Assembly: GCA_903837785.1 (NCBI GenBank)
Contig: CAILVY010000060.1
Location: forward strand, 1-43,036
Length of the DNA: 43,036 nt
Reading direction: 5' to 3'
Source: Candidatus Hydrogenedentota bacterium
GTDB lineage: Bacteria; Hydrogenedentota; Hydrogenedentia; Hydrogenedentales; CAILVY01
Shown: positions 25,286 through 33,117 of the stretch, one piece after another
How positions within the stretch are numbered: position 1 is the first letter of the stretch
Layout of the letters: each line of letters opens with the position of its first letter
Program-made: the position numbers and the translations under genes
The notes under the pieces: generated by a model
Told to the model about the DNA's origin: nothing
Seen by the model: the letters and a program-made list of their open reading frames with translations, nothing else
The model's database searches: none

Positions 25286-26602
25286 TCAGATTCGCTTTTC
25301 GAGGATCCGGAGAATCTCCTCTGAACTCAGGGGCACGGGATTATTCTTGTTCTCCGCCTGCGCCGCAATACATGGAAGGTCCGCGGCCGCAATGCCATAT
25401 GCGCCGAGCCGGGGAATCCGAAGCGCTTCCGTCCACTCCGTCAATCGCTCAATCAACAGCAGCGCACCTCGCCCCACCCCCCCGTGTCTTGCGGGAATCG
25501 AGCGGTCATCGATCCCCACCCCCCCGTGTCTTGCGGGGATCGAGCGGTCATCGAGTCCCACCCCCCCGTGTCTTGCGGGGATCGAGCGGTCATCGAGTCC
25601 CACCCCCCCGTGTACGGGGGGGTAGGGGGGGTGGCCGAGCAGCGCGCCCACGCGCGCATACTTCTTCAATGCCGGATGTGCTTCGCCATACTCCGCTTCG
25701 AGCCGCGCAATGTTGGCGGCCGTGGCCGCCGCCATCAGGGTGCCGCAGACCACGCCATGCGGAATCGCAAATCGGCCGCCGATCGGCGACGCCAGGCCGT
25801 GGACGATGCCCAGGCCCGCGTTGGCCAGGACGATGCCCGACATCAACGCGGCATAGGCCATGTCCTCGCGCGCCGCAAGGTCTTCGGCGCCCTCGCCGCA
25901 CACGGGGAGCAGGCTCCGTGCCACGCATTCGAGCCCACTCCAGGCCAGGGCATCGCTCAGGGGCGAGGCAATCGGCGACACGTATGCTTCAAGCAACTGT
26001 GTGAACGCGTCCATGCCGCACGCCGCGGTTACCTCCGGCGGACAATGCAGGGCCAGTTCCGGGTCGATCACGGCGATGTCCGGCACAAAGTCATCATGGC
26101 GCAGCGACTTCTTGAAACCGCCGGTCCCAATCCGGCTCAGCACTGCATTCTTCGTCGCCTCGCTGCCCGTGCCTGCCGTCGTCGGAACGGCCACAAAGGG
26201 CGTCTTCCGCCCGTCGGGCAGATTCCTGGCGCCGACGCTCTCGAGATAATCCAGAACGGACTCGCCCCGGGGAAGCATCGCCGAAATCGCCTTGCCCGCG
26301 TCCACGACGCTGCCTCCCCCCCACGCCACGACCACGCCAATGTCCTCGGCCTGAAACTGCCGCACCACCTCATCGACGAAGTCCGGCGACGGCTCGCCCC
26401 GAAGCGTCACGTGAACGTGCCGGGTACCATCGCGGCCGAGATCCGCCATCAGGCGATCCCACTGCGCCGTCTTGTACGAGCCATGGCCCGTCACGAGCAG
26501 CGCAGCGCCCCCAAAACCGCGCAGAAGCTTGGGGAGGCCCGCCGCCTTCCCGGCGCCGAACAATATCCGGGGGGTTCGCGCAAAAGCGAATGGGGCAATC
26601 AT
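25286..26602 (-). CDS. Iron-type (group III) alcohol dehydrogenase with an in-frame 42-bp minisatellite
   Basis: 438 residues, 40-50 longer than usual for the family; ATG at 26602 with GGAG 9 bases upstream. NAD(P)-binding motifs are VAWGGGS (95-98) and TTAGTGSEAT (143-150). Metal ligands by family position are Asp198, residue 202 (Gln here, in DAFTQ, instead of the common His), His268 and His282. The Gln form occurs in part of the family. It should oxidise an alcohol or reduce an aldehyde in the cytoplasm. Residues 324-377 are a low-complexity insert: HPPYPPVHGGVG, then three copies of the 14-residue unit LDDRSIPARHGGVG. It lies between two C-terminal helices, probably on a surface loop. The frame is intact after it (TEALRIPRLGAYG...NPVPLSSEEILRIL matches the normal family C-terminus), so the enzyme may still fold. 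Confidence 0.9.
   Translation of the reverse strand: MIAPFAFARTPRILFGAGKAAGLPKLLRGFGGAALLVTGHGSYKTAQWDRLMADLGRDGTRHVHVTLRGEPSPDFVDEVVRQFQAEDIGVVVAWGGGSVVDAGKAISAMLPRGESVLDYLESVGARNLPDGRKTPFVAVPTTAGTGSEATKNAVLSRIGTGGFKKSLRHDDFVPDIAVIDPELALHCPPEVTAACGMDAFTQLLEAYVSPIASPLSDALAWSGLECVARSLLPVCGEGAEDLAAREDMAYAALMSGIVLANAGLGIVHGLASPIGGRFAIPHGVVCGTLMAAATAANIARLEAEYGEAHPALKKYARVGALLGHPPYPPVHGGVGLDDRSIPARHGGVGLDDRSIPARHGGVGIDDRSIPARHGGVGRGALLLIERLTEWTEALRIPRLGAYGIAAADLPCIAAQAENKNNPVPLSSEEILRILEKRI
25472..25637. repeat. 42-bp minisatellite with G/C-run palindrome inside the alcohol dehydrogenase gene
   Basis: Three near-identical 42-bp units, plus a partial fourth, contain CCCACCCCCCCGTG, TCTTGCGGG and ATCGAGCGGTCATCGA. 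At the plus-strand right end, CCCCCCCGT and ACGGGGGGG form a perfect 9-bp hairpin (about 25605-25624), followed by TAGGGGGGGTGG, which can pair alternatively with the CCACCCCCCC run. The unit is a multiple of three, so the reading frame survives. Composition is unlike the surrounding gene, suggesting insertion of a dispersed repeat followed by tandem expansion. Confidence 0.9.
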
Positions 26603-26735
26603 GGAAATACGCTCCGGGTTGCGAATGACTCCTGTCGTGATTCTACGTGCCGCCCGAAGACCGCTTCAACGCGCACATCGAGTCAGTTTGCATGCCGCCG
26701 CGCATTTCGTGCAGTCTGAAACGGGAGGTGTTGCC

Positions 26736-28739
26736 ATGAGTTGGATCCTGCTTGCCGGACTGCTGTGCCAAAGCGCGGCGATGGAGCTTGCGAACGACCA
26801 GTGGACGATCACGCTGTCCACGGCGCCGGACGGCGCGCCGGTGCTGGCCTCGGCCCTGTGGCGCGGCGATGCGAGCGAGGTCTTCCGCGCGGAAGATCCA
26901 GCCTCCACGCTCACGCAGTGGCTTCCCGCCGAAGTGACGAACGGCGCCCCGCCGGCGAATCCCGCGGAGGACTGGAAACGCACGGACAGCGGCGTGTTCA
27001 GCCGGGCCACGCTCGATCGGGAATGGACGGGGCGCGTGCGTGTGACGTGGACAGTGGAAATGTTCAAGCCGGCTTCGTTGTGCCGGATGGGCGTTTCGAT
27101 GACAAATCTCGGCAAGGATCCGTTGCCGGTGGCCTGGTTTCCGGCCTGGACAGGGGCATGGGCCCTGCCGGGCGCGGCGGAATTGCGCGGCTGGCGCCCG
27201 CTTTCTTTCGAACGCGTCGATCAGGACTTCGCCAAAGGTTTTGACGTGCAATGGGAGAGCCGGGTGCACAGTTCGGACGATCCCCAGCACGGCATGCATC
27301 CGTATTGGCGGATTGCCGCCGGAAAAGAGCACCTGTACTTCGGCCTGGAGTGGTGCGGCGGATGGCAAGCGGCACTGCGCGGGAAAGACAACACGTTCAA
27401 TTTCCGCGTCTTCCTGCCGCCGGACGAAACCCAACTGGTCCTGCAGCCCGGCGAATCCATCGAAGGCCCCCGGTTCCATGTGGCCGCGGTGCATGAGGCC
27501 GGCGAAACCCAGGCACGCGCCGCCTGGCTCCGGCAGCAGACCGCCCTCGGCGATGCGCTGTACGGCGGGCCGAAACGCGGCTATCCGCTCACGTACAACA
27601 ACTGGTACACCACGCGCTTCAAAGTGGATGCGGCCTTTCTTAAGCGTCAGGTCGGGAACATGGACCCCTTCGGATTCGACTACTTCATCGTGGACGCCGG
27701 GTGGTACGAATCCGTGGGACAATGGACGCCCGACCCCGCGAAGTTCCAGCCCGGCGAGTTCGAGGCCATTCTGAAATCGGCCGAAGATCATCACGCGCGC
27801 CCGGGCGTGTGGAGTTGTCCCCAGTTCGTCACGGCGGCCCCGGACAAGCTGCCGCCCGAAGTGGACGTGCCGGGCATGTACCGCGAATTCATCAAAGGGT
27901 ACCTCCTCGATTACGCCAACATGGATTTCCCGAAGTTCCTGGGTGATCACGTGGACCTCTTGTGCCAGCGCTACGGCATGGCGTGGTGGAAATACGATCA
28001 GGACTTCTTCACTAAAGAGACCCGTGCCGGCCGCATGAAGAACGTGGCCGCATTTCAAAAGGCCCTCCTCGACGTCCGACGGAAACACCCGGAACTCATG
28101 ATCGAGAACTGCCAGAGCGGCGGCCGTATGATCAACGAGTTCTCGGTCCTGCTCACCCAGTCCCAATGGCTCCGCGACGGCGGGCACACCGGACGCGACC
28201 TCGCGCGGGACAGCATTTCCATCGCCCTGAACGCCATGGACTTCCTCTTCCCCGCCGTGTGTTGCCGCTGGAGCAACAATCCCGACCAGACGCCTCCGAA
28301 AGACGACGAACTGCTGCGCCTGCTCTGCCGTTCGTCCATGCCCGGCACCTGGGGCATCGTCGCCGACCTCCCCAGGCTCACGCCGCACCAGCGCGAGATC
28401 ATCGTAGAGGAAATCGCCCATTATCGGCGCCTGAATCCGTACAAGGAGAGTCACCGCTACGACCTCTTCCCGCCCAAGCCCGGCGCACCTGCCGCGGGCG
28501 TCGTCTTCTACTTGGAGGACAAGCGCGAAGCCGCCGTGCTGCTCTTCCGCTGGAGCGCCAAAGGCCAGTTCGAGTATCCGCTCGCGCTCCCTCTGCTCGA
28601 CGCCAATGGCAAGTATCGCATCGAGGACGTTTACGGCAATGAGAACACCGTCTCCGGCAAAAAGCTCACCCGCGGCGCCTGCAAGGTGGCCTTCCCCGAA
28701 GATCGCCAATCGAACCTCCTCTTTGTGAAGCCGAAGTAG
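26736..28739 (+). CDS. Secreted GH36-like glycoside hydrolase (alpha-galactosidase-like)
   Basis: 667 residues from the ATG at 26736, preceded by GGGAGG and opening a signal peptide (MSWILLAGLLCQSAA). The longer open frame upstream is unsupported. Residues about 20-250 are a beta-sandwich as in GH36, followed by a TIM barrel that starts at YPLTYNNWYTTRF and FDYFIVDAGWY. WWKYDQDF (Asp421) matches the nucleophile position and QWLRDGGHTG (Asp481) the acid/base position, 60 residues apart as expected for GH36. IENCQSGGR between them is also a family hallmark. A C-terminal beta domain follows. It probably removes alpha-galactosyl or related residues from oligosaccharides outside the cytoplasm. It is divergent from the alcohol dehydrogenase gene (133-base gap) and convergent with the DUF6259-like gene. 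Confidence 0.85.
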   Translation: MSWILLAGLLCQSAAMELANDQWTITLSTAPDGAPVLASALWRGDASEVFRAEDPASTLTQWLPAEVTNGAPPANPAEDWKRTDSGVFSRATLDREWTGRVRVTWTVEMFKPASLCRMGVSMTNLGKDPLPVAWFPAWTGAWALPGAAELRGWRPLSFERVDQDFAKGFDVQWESRVHSSDDPQHGMHPYWRIAAGKEHLYFGLEWCGGWQAALRGKDNTFNFRVFLPPDETQLVLQPGESIEGPRFHVAAVHEAGETQARAAWLRQQTALGDALYGGPKRGYPLTYNNWYTTRFKVDAAFLKRQVGNMDPFGFDYFIVDAGWYESVGQWTPDPAKFQPGEFEAILKSAEDHHARPGVWSCPQFVTAAPDKLPPEVDVPGMYREFIKGYLLDYANMDFPKFLGDHVDLLCQRYGMAWWKYDQDFFTKETRAGRMKNVAAFQKALLDVRRKHPELMIENCQSGGRMINEFSVLLTQSQWLRDGGHTGRDLARDSISIALNAMDFLFPAVCCRWSNNPDQTPPKDDELLRLLCRSSMPGTWGIVADLPRLTPHQREIIVEEIAHYRRLNPYKESHRYDLFPPKPGAPAAGVVFYLEDKREAAVLLFRWSAKGQFEYPLALPLLDANGKYRIEDVYGNENTVSGKKLTRGACKVAFPEDRQSNLLFVKPK

Positions 28740-28755
28740 GTGCGCCCCGCGCACC
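28739..28755. terminator. Hairpin between convergent hydrolase genes
   Basis: GGTGCGC (28739-28745) and GCGCACC (28749-28755) form a perfect 7-bp stem with a CCC loop, starting at the last base of the GH36-like stop codon. There is no strong T-run after it. It may end plus-strand transcription in the 91-base gap between the converging genes. Confidence 0.45.
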
Positions 28756-28830
28756 GCTTCCGCTTGGGCCTCCGATACGCTCTGAAGGATTCCCTTGTGC
28801 AGAGGGTTGTCGCCGATCTTCCGATGAGTC

Positions 28831-31113
28831 TCAGTCCTTGCTGAACGTGTAGATGGCGGCCCCGCGCGCTGGCAGGGACACGGGCAGTTCAAGCGGGTCC
28901 GCTGCGGCTTCGCCGAGGGATGTGGCTCCTGACTCCGTCAGCATCCGGATGCGCCAGCCCGGCGCGATGCCGTAGGTCCTGGCGTCCAGGCGCAGCGGGA
29001 ATTCCACGGGGTGGTCCAGAATGCTCGCGAGCACGACCGCCACGCTGCCGTCCGCCGCGCGCCACGCGCTCGCCAGCACGGGCAGGCAGGATTTGCGGTA
29101 TTCCTTCACTGTCTCGCCTTGCCCGGCGTAGATGGAAAGCCGCGACATGTCCAGTTCGAACTGCGGAACCTCCACGCGCGGCGGACGAAGCGCCACTCCG
29201 GAGAGCAGGTATTTCGCGGCGGCGTGGCGCAGCCGCGCAAGCCGAATCACGTACTCCAGTTCCTCCGCGCGCTCTTCCAGATGTTGCGGAAGGAAGTTGG
29301 CAAGCGTGGGTTGCTGCCCCCATGCGAAGGCGCGCGCCTGCTCCAGGCAGAACTGTCGCGAGAACTTGCGGTCGAGCAGCTGCAACGGGTCCTTCGGCGT
29401 ATGTTCCTTCGGCCACAGATCGTCGTACGGCGGAATCGTCAGCGACGAATAATTGCCGAAGAAGATCCCGCAATCGTGATACACGGCGTGGAAGAAAGGA
29501 ATGGGTTCCCACTCGCCCGGGGCGCTGTAGCGCTCGACGCTCACTTGCAGGCTCAACATCAGGTCCAGATACGGCAGCCACGCCTCGCCGCAGCCTTCGC
29601 CCGCGAGCACCGCGCGCCGCACCGGTGCCGAACGGCGCCGGATGTCTTCGGACAACGTCTGAAATCCGCGCATCCAGTAGGAGCCGCCGCCCAGGGGATG
29701 CCCATGGCCCGGATCGAAGCACGGCAGGCTCGAGCACGCCTGATCCATGTAGATGCCGTCCACGCCCAATCCGCACAGTGCCTTCTCCGCGAGATCCGCG
29801 TACGTGTTCCGCCAGAACGCCGTGCCCATGCACATCGGCGCGCACGGCACCGGCAGGAAGCGGTTGTAGACCTCCGCGTGCACCTTGCCGTCCGCGCCCT
29901 TCACCGCGTAACGCTCCGCGCCCTGTTCCGTCCAGCTTTTCGTTTTCATCCCCCACAGCCGCTGATTCATGTAGACGATGGCGTGTACATCGCGCGCATG
30001 CGCCGCGGACACGGCCGCCGAAAACGCTTCCGCGCCCTCGCGCGGCGGCAGATACTCGGGAAAACCCGCATCGTAGGGACAGCCATGCCACCAGTGCCAG
30101 AATACGCTGACCGGAAGGCCCAGCCGATCCCGGAGCGCTTCCGCCGGCGGCAATACGCCGTCCGAACGCCCCCGGTTCCAAACCCAGAGTGCGGTGGCCG
30201 GCACCCACTGCGCCATGGCTTCGCGCCGCGCCCGGCCGGCCCGCGCCCAGGCCTGATCCTGCGCCCAGCGCCGGTACTGTTCCGCCGCCGTGAACCAGTC
30301 TCCCGTGAAAGGCCGCAGCAGCACATCATAGGGCGACTGATACCCGTTCGAGCCGTTATCGGCCACTTCGGGAAACTGCTCCACTGCGAAACCCACATTC
30401 CCGGAGGGGTCGCCGAAAACCGCAAAGGTCTTGGCCCGCGCGTCCGTGTCCTCGCACGAGAGCGCAAGTCCCGGGCCATTCTCCCGGTAAAACGCGAGGC
30501 ATTGCAGCGACATCCGGCCGGGGTACTCCCAATCCAGCCGCCGGCCTTTGCCACCCGCTGACAGCAGGGCGCGGGCCTTCGTCGTGGTTTCGCCCATCCA
30601 GTACGGGACCGCCAACACCTCCTCTTCCTGCCGGGCAATCCAGGCAACGCGGGGGAACACCACTTTCGCGATACGAAGCGTGCCCGGGCCTTCCACGGCA
30701 ATGCGCCAGCGGCTCAATGGCTCGGCCGCGTCGAGCACGGCGGTCACCGTAACCGCGAGGTCCGGCGCCTCCGCAAGGCCAAAATCCTTCCAGGTCAGTT
30801 CGATGCCTGCCCCGGACAGCTCGCGATGGACGAATGTCCCCGCCGCCGCGGGCCCGAGTGTGCCCCGGGCATCCGCCATGAACTGCAACTCCCACAGGCC
30901 GGGCGCGCCAGCCGTTTCCTCAAGGAATACGTGATTTGCGCGGGTATCTGTCAGGTCCACGAGATGGCCGTTTCCTGCGTCGAAACCCAGACGCAGGCCG
31001 CTCTGCTCCAGGACCAGCGGTGGGGTGGCACTTGCGGCGGCAAACGCCGAAACGAGAACACATAGACTCGACAAAAGGCATCGTTTCGAACAGTATTCAG
31101 TACGATAAATCAT
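28831..31113 (-). CDS. Secreted DUF6259-like glycoside-hydrolase-type protein
   Basis: 760 residues from the ATG at 31113 (signal peptide ...KRCLLSSLCVLVSAFAAASA). ATG 31143 and TTG 31149 are in frame, but neither has a better ribosome binding site, so the start is uncertain. Residues 30-260 form a beta-sandwich (FDAGNGHLVDLTDT is a typical opening). A TIM-barrel-like region follows, with VSVFWHWWHGCPYDAGFPEYLPP, IVYMNQRLWG and GVDGIYMDQACSS (probable catalytic Asp-rich strand), then FHAVYHDCGIFFGNYSS and a C-terminal beta domain ending in ARGAAIYTFSKD. This order fits DUF6259-type proteins, related to GH-A/GH36-like enzymes and common in planctomycete-like bacteria. The substrate is unknown. 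It converges with the GH36-like gene, so both may act on the same plant or algal glycan. Confidence 0.75.
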   Translation of the reverse strand: MIYRTEYCSKRCLLSSLCVLVSAFAAASATPPLVLEQSGLRLGFDAGNGHLVDLTDTRANHVFLEETAGAPGLWELQFMADARGTLGPAAAGTFVHRELSGAGIELTWKDFGLAEAPDLAVTVTAVLDAAEPLSRWRIAVEGPGTLRIAKVVFPRVAWIARQEEEVLAVPYWMGETTTKARALLSAGGKGRRLDWEYPGRMSLQCLAFYRENGPGLALSCEDTDARAKTFAVFGDPSGNVGFAVEQFPEVADNGSNGYQSPYDVLLRPFTGDWFTAAEQYRRWAQDQAWARAGRARREAMAQWVPATALWVWNRGRSDGVLPPAEALRDRLGLPVSVFWHWWHGCPYDAGFPEYLPPREGAEAFSAAVSAAHARDVHAIVYMNQRLWGMKTKSWTEQGAERYAVKGADGKVHAEVYNRFLPVPCAPMCMGTAFWRNTYADLAEKALCGLGVDGIYMDQACSSLPCFDPGHGHPLGGGSYWMRGFQTLSEDIRRRSAPVRRAVLAGEGCGEAWLPYLDLMLSLQVSVERYSAPGEWEPIPFFHAVYHDCGIFFGNYSSLTIPPYDDLWPKEHTPKDPLQLLDRKFSRQFCLEQARAFAWGQQPTLANFLPQHLEERAEELEYVIRLARLRHAAAKYLLSGVALRPPRVEVPQFELDMSRLSIYAGQGETVKEYRKSCLPVLASAWRAADGSVAVVLASILDHPVEFPLRLDARTYGIAPGWRIRMLTESGATSLGEAAADPLELPVSLPARGAAIYTFSKD

Positions 31114-31426
31114 TTCGCCGGTATCTCGATGATTCGCACCCATGCACAAGCAATGTAATCATCTGATCCTCAGGAAACAACCCGTGGCTCTGAATGGCCT
31201 TGCCCTCCTGCCTCGCTCGCAAGGGCGAAGCTTGGGAGAGCGAGCCAGCCCCGACCCGCGAAGGCGCCCGAAACCAAGTTCACTGTCTCCTCGCCGGTAC
31301 TTTAGGGAGCAATCGACATGAGTCCGTGCTTCGGCGCGCACGCTCCGCCCCCTTCATCCGTCCGTTCGGCCGATACGTCCGATACGTCCGATTCCCGAAG
31401 CACGCCGCGGGCGGCGGAACCGGAAC
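31114..31426. other. Intergenic region with a short CGATACGTC direct repeat
   Basis: This 313-base gap lies between the end of the EF-hand tagged gene and the start of the DUF6259-like gene, both on the minus strand. At 31371-31388 the 9-mer CGATACGTC is repeated twice in tandem, with partial copies on both sides. No convincing promoter, RNA or small gene is seen. Open frames here lack ribosome binding sites. Confidence 0.5.
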
Positions 31427-31713
31427 TCACCCCGCGCCCACGCAATACCCGTCCTCGGTGCCTTCGGCCGGGCAGGCATGATACCCGCCAGAATTGAAGA
31501 ACTGAATCAGGCGCAGCAACTCGGACAAATCGATGTGCCAGTCCTGGGGATTGTAGTCGCTCGCGTGCGCGGCGCAGGTCTGGTCGCCTGCGCCGGGGGC
31601 GAAACCGTCCTCGCTGCCCGCAAGACAGTGGTACCCGTCTGAATTGAAGAACTGAATGACGCGGAGCAACTCGGAGAGGTCGATCAGTCCGTCGTTGTTC
31701 TCATCCGCATTGT
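31427..31713 (-). repeat. C-terminal double EF-hand tag, copy C
   Basis: This encodes the last 95 or so residues of the AWxEN-repeat protein. Loop 1 is DENNDGLIDLSE (D1, N3, D5, I8, E12). Loop 2 is ASDYNPQDWHIDLSE, where Ala replaces the first Asp of the other copies. Each is followed by LLRxIQFFNSxGYH and Cys. The end is GTEDGYCVGAG instead of PGP. Confidence 0.85.
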
Positions 31714-32368
31714 GTGCTGCATTTCCGCCTTCTCCTTCTCCTTCTCCTTCTCCTTCTCCTTCTCCTTCTCCTTCTCCTTCTCCTTCGCCTTCTCCTTCTC
31801 CTTCTCCTTCGCCTTCTCCTTCGCCTTCGCCTTCGCCCTCGCCGGGCGGCGGGCATTCGCCCTCGCCCTCGCCTTCGCCGGACAGATTCAACTCCACGCC
31901 AAATCCGTCCGCGAAATTGATCCAGCCGATGTTCTCACTCCAGGCGAAACCATTGAACAGTCCAGACGGATCGATGGAAACCTGGGACCCTCCGAAAGCG
32001 CTTGTGTCGAAATCGATCCAACCGATGTTCTCGCCCCAGGCGAATCCGGACAGATTCCCGGCTCCGTCATTTATCACGCCAAACGCATTGGGGTCCGAAT
32101 TAGCTCCAGTTCCGAAATTGATCCAGCCCACGTTCTCCGCCCAGGCGAAACCCGTGAGCACGGACGGGGTCACCACCACGCCCTCCAGGCAGTCCCCTCG
32201 CAGCGTTATCCAGCCTGCGTTCTCGGCCCACGCATAGGGCGCGCTGCTGGAGATGTTCGTGACACCAAAGCACGGGACCGTCATGCAAAGCAGGAGAGAT
32301 GACAGCGCGAGGCGCCCGGAAATCCCGGCCGGAACAGTCCGCGCCCGCCTGGAACATGGACGCTTCAT
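31427..32368 (-). CDS. Secreted AW-x-ENxGWI repeat protein with Gly-Glu linker and double EF-hand tag
   Basis: 313 residues from the ATG at 32368, chosen because it overlaps the upstream stop codon as ATGA, has a GAGG-type site before it and opens a signal peptide (residues about 1-38). Residues 45-165 hold four copies of a short motif: YAWAENAGWI, FAWAENVGWINF, FAWGENIGWIDF and FAWSENIGWINF, separated by 30-45 residues. This motif is known from many secreted bacterial proteins but has no assigned function. A near-pure (GE)n linker and the EF-hand tag follow. It is the last gene of a three-gene operon and is translationally coupled to the gene before it. I infer a surface protein anchored through its C-terminus. 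Confidence 0.85.
   Translation of the reverse strand: MKRPCSRRARTVPAGISGRLALSSLLLCMTVPCFGVTNISSSAPYAWAENAGWITLRGDCLEGVVVTPSVLTGFAWAENVGWINFGTGANSDPNAFGVINDGAGNLSGFAWGENIGWIDFDTSAFGGSQVSIDPSGLFNGFAWSENIGWINFADGFGVELNLSGEGEGEGECPPPGEGEGEGEGEGEGEGEGEGEGEGEGEGEGEGEGEGEGEGGNAAHNADENNDGLIDLSELLRVIQFFNSDGYHCLAGSEDGFAPGAGDQTCAAHASDYNPQDWHIDLSELLRLIQFFNSGGYHACPAEGTEDGYCVGAG
31726..31843 (-). repeat. (GGAGAA)n polypurine tract encoding the Gly-Glu linker
   Basis: About 19 hexanucleotides, mostly pure GGAGAA with a few GGCGAA, encode Gly-Glu. Unlike the tracts in the 15477-20870 gene, the DNA is almost perfectly repetitive and nearly all purine on the coding strand, which allows triplex formation and slippage. 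Each unit also contains GGAG, a Shine-Dalgarno-like core. A shorter second tract (about 31856-31880) encodes GEGEGEGE just upstream in the protein. Confidence 0.95.
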
Positions 32369-33117
32369 GGCCGCCTCTTCCCGGCACCGCCTGCCGCGCT
32401 GCTGTCCGGCGCGGAGGGGGCCGCCGCGTCTTTGGCAAGGGGCGCCTGAGTGTTCTGGACACGCACCGGCTTCAGGGGGGTTACGGAGAGATCGCCGGGG
32501 CCGGTGTGCGCATTGATCAGGAGCCCTTCCACGGAAACGTCGCTCCAATCCCCCGAACTGATGCTCAACACGCCATAGCCGACATAGAGCGAACTGGGAA
32601 AACCACCCGCGTTCAGAAACAGCGTCTCCAGGCTGATGCTGACCTTCGGCGTTGCAGGACCCAGTTCAAAAGTCGCCGGGTTGGCCACCTGGCCTCCGCC
32701 GCCGCCCGTCGCCGGCTGGCCGTTGTTCGTATAGAGATAGAGGTTCACCGTCACTGTGGGCGCGGTCTTGTCTGCGCCCGGCGCGCCACCCTTGAGGCCC
32801 TGCCCCGTCAGCGACCCGGTGGCCACGAGATGGATCGTCGTGTCGAATGTGTATGGGGTCGTGCTGATCGTCCCCAGCCGTTCAAGCAGATACGGGAAGA
32901 ACAGCAGGGCGTCACCCCCGCCGGAGGCCCGATTCGCCTGGGCCGCCTGATCAAAGATTTCCTGGAGATTCTTCATCGTGGGGGCCGGCGCATCGGCCGG
33001 ATACAGGTCTCCCGCCATCGAAATCCCCGGGGCCAGCAGCAAGGCCGCCATCAGCAGTGCACAATGAAACGCCGGACCGGCGTACAGGCGCGCAAGGGGC
33101 TTTTCGTGGGTCTTCAT
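32365..33117 (-). CDS. Secreted protein of unknown family, paralog of the next gene upstream
   Basis: 250 residues. The ATG at 33117 overlaps the upstream stop as ATGA, and its own TGA overlaps the next ATG in the same way, so all three genes are probably translated in series. A signal peptide (about residues 1-36, ending SMAG) precedes a conserved N-terminal block, APAPTMKNLQEIFDQAAQA, then NRASGGGDALLF, TTPYTFDT and LVATG. The rest alternates short beta-strands (VTVNLYLYTNNGQP, PKVSISLETLFLNAGG, YGVLSISSGDWSDVSVEGLLINA) and ends in a PLKPVRVQNTQA segment and a disordered Ala/Pro/Ser tail. A beta-sandwich is likely. I recognise no family, catalytic residues or lipobox. Its role may relate to the EF-hand-tagged product of the next gene. 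Confidence 0.85.
   Translation of the reverse strand: MKTHEKPLARLYAGPAFHCALLMAALLLAPGISMAGDLYPADAPAPTMKNLQEIFDQAAQANRASGGGDALLFFPYLLERLGTISTTPYTFDTTIHLVATGSLTGQGLKGGAPGADKTAPTVTVNLYLYTNNGQPATGGGGGQVANPATFELGPATPKVSISLETLFLNAGGFPSSLYVGYGVLSISSGDWSDVSVEGLLINAHTGPGDLSVTPLKPVRVQNTQAPLAKDAAAPSAPDSSAAGGAGKRRP

Noticed and set aside
25453..25659. Separate small gene encoded by the minisatellite
   Set aside because: The frame of the dehydrogenase runs through it in phase, with a matching family C-terminus after it. The alternative frames only translate the repeat.
26472..26735. N-terminal extension of the GH36-like gene
   Set aside because: The extended frame overlaps the divergent dehydrogenase gene and has no ribosome binding site. 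The ATG at 26736 has GGGAGG and begins a signal peptide.
26643..28892. Minus-strand open frame of 749 codons opposite the GH36-like gene
   Set aside because: The plus-strand gene has a signal peptide, a ribosome binding site and catalytic motifs. The antisense frame has none and only low-complexity translation.
31714..31920. Leu-rich plus-strand open frame (a hydrophobic peptide)
   Set aside because: It is the reverse reading of the GGAGAA linker; the poly-Leu translation is an artefact.
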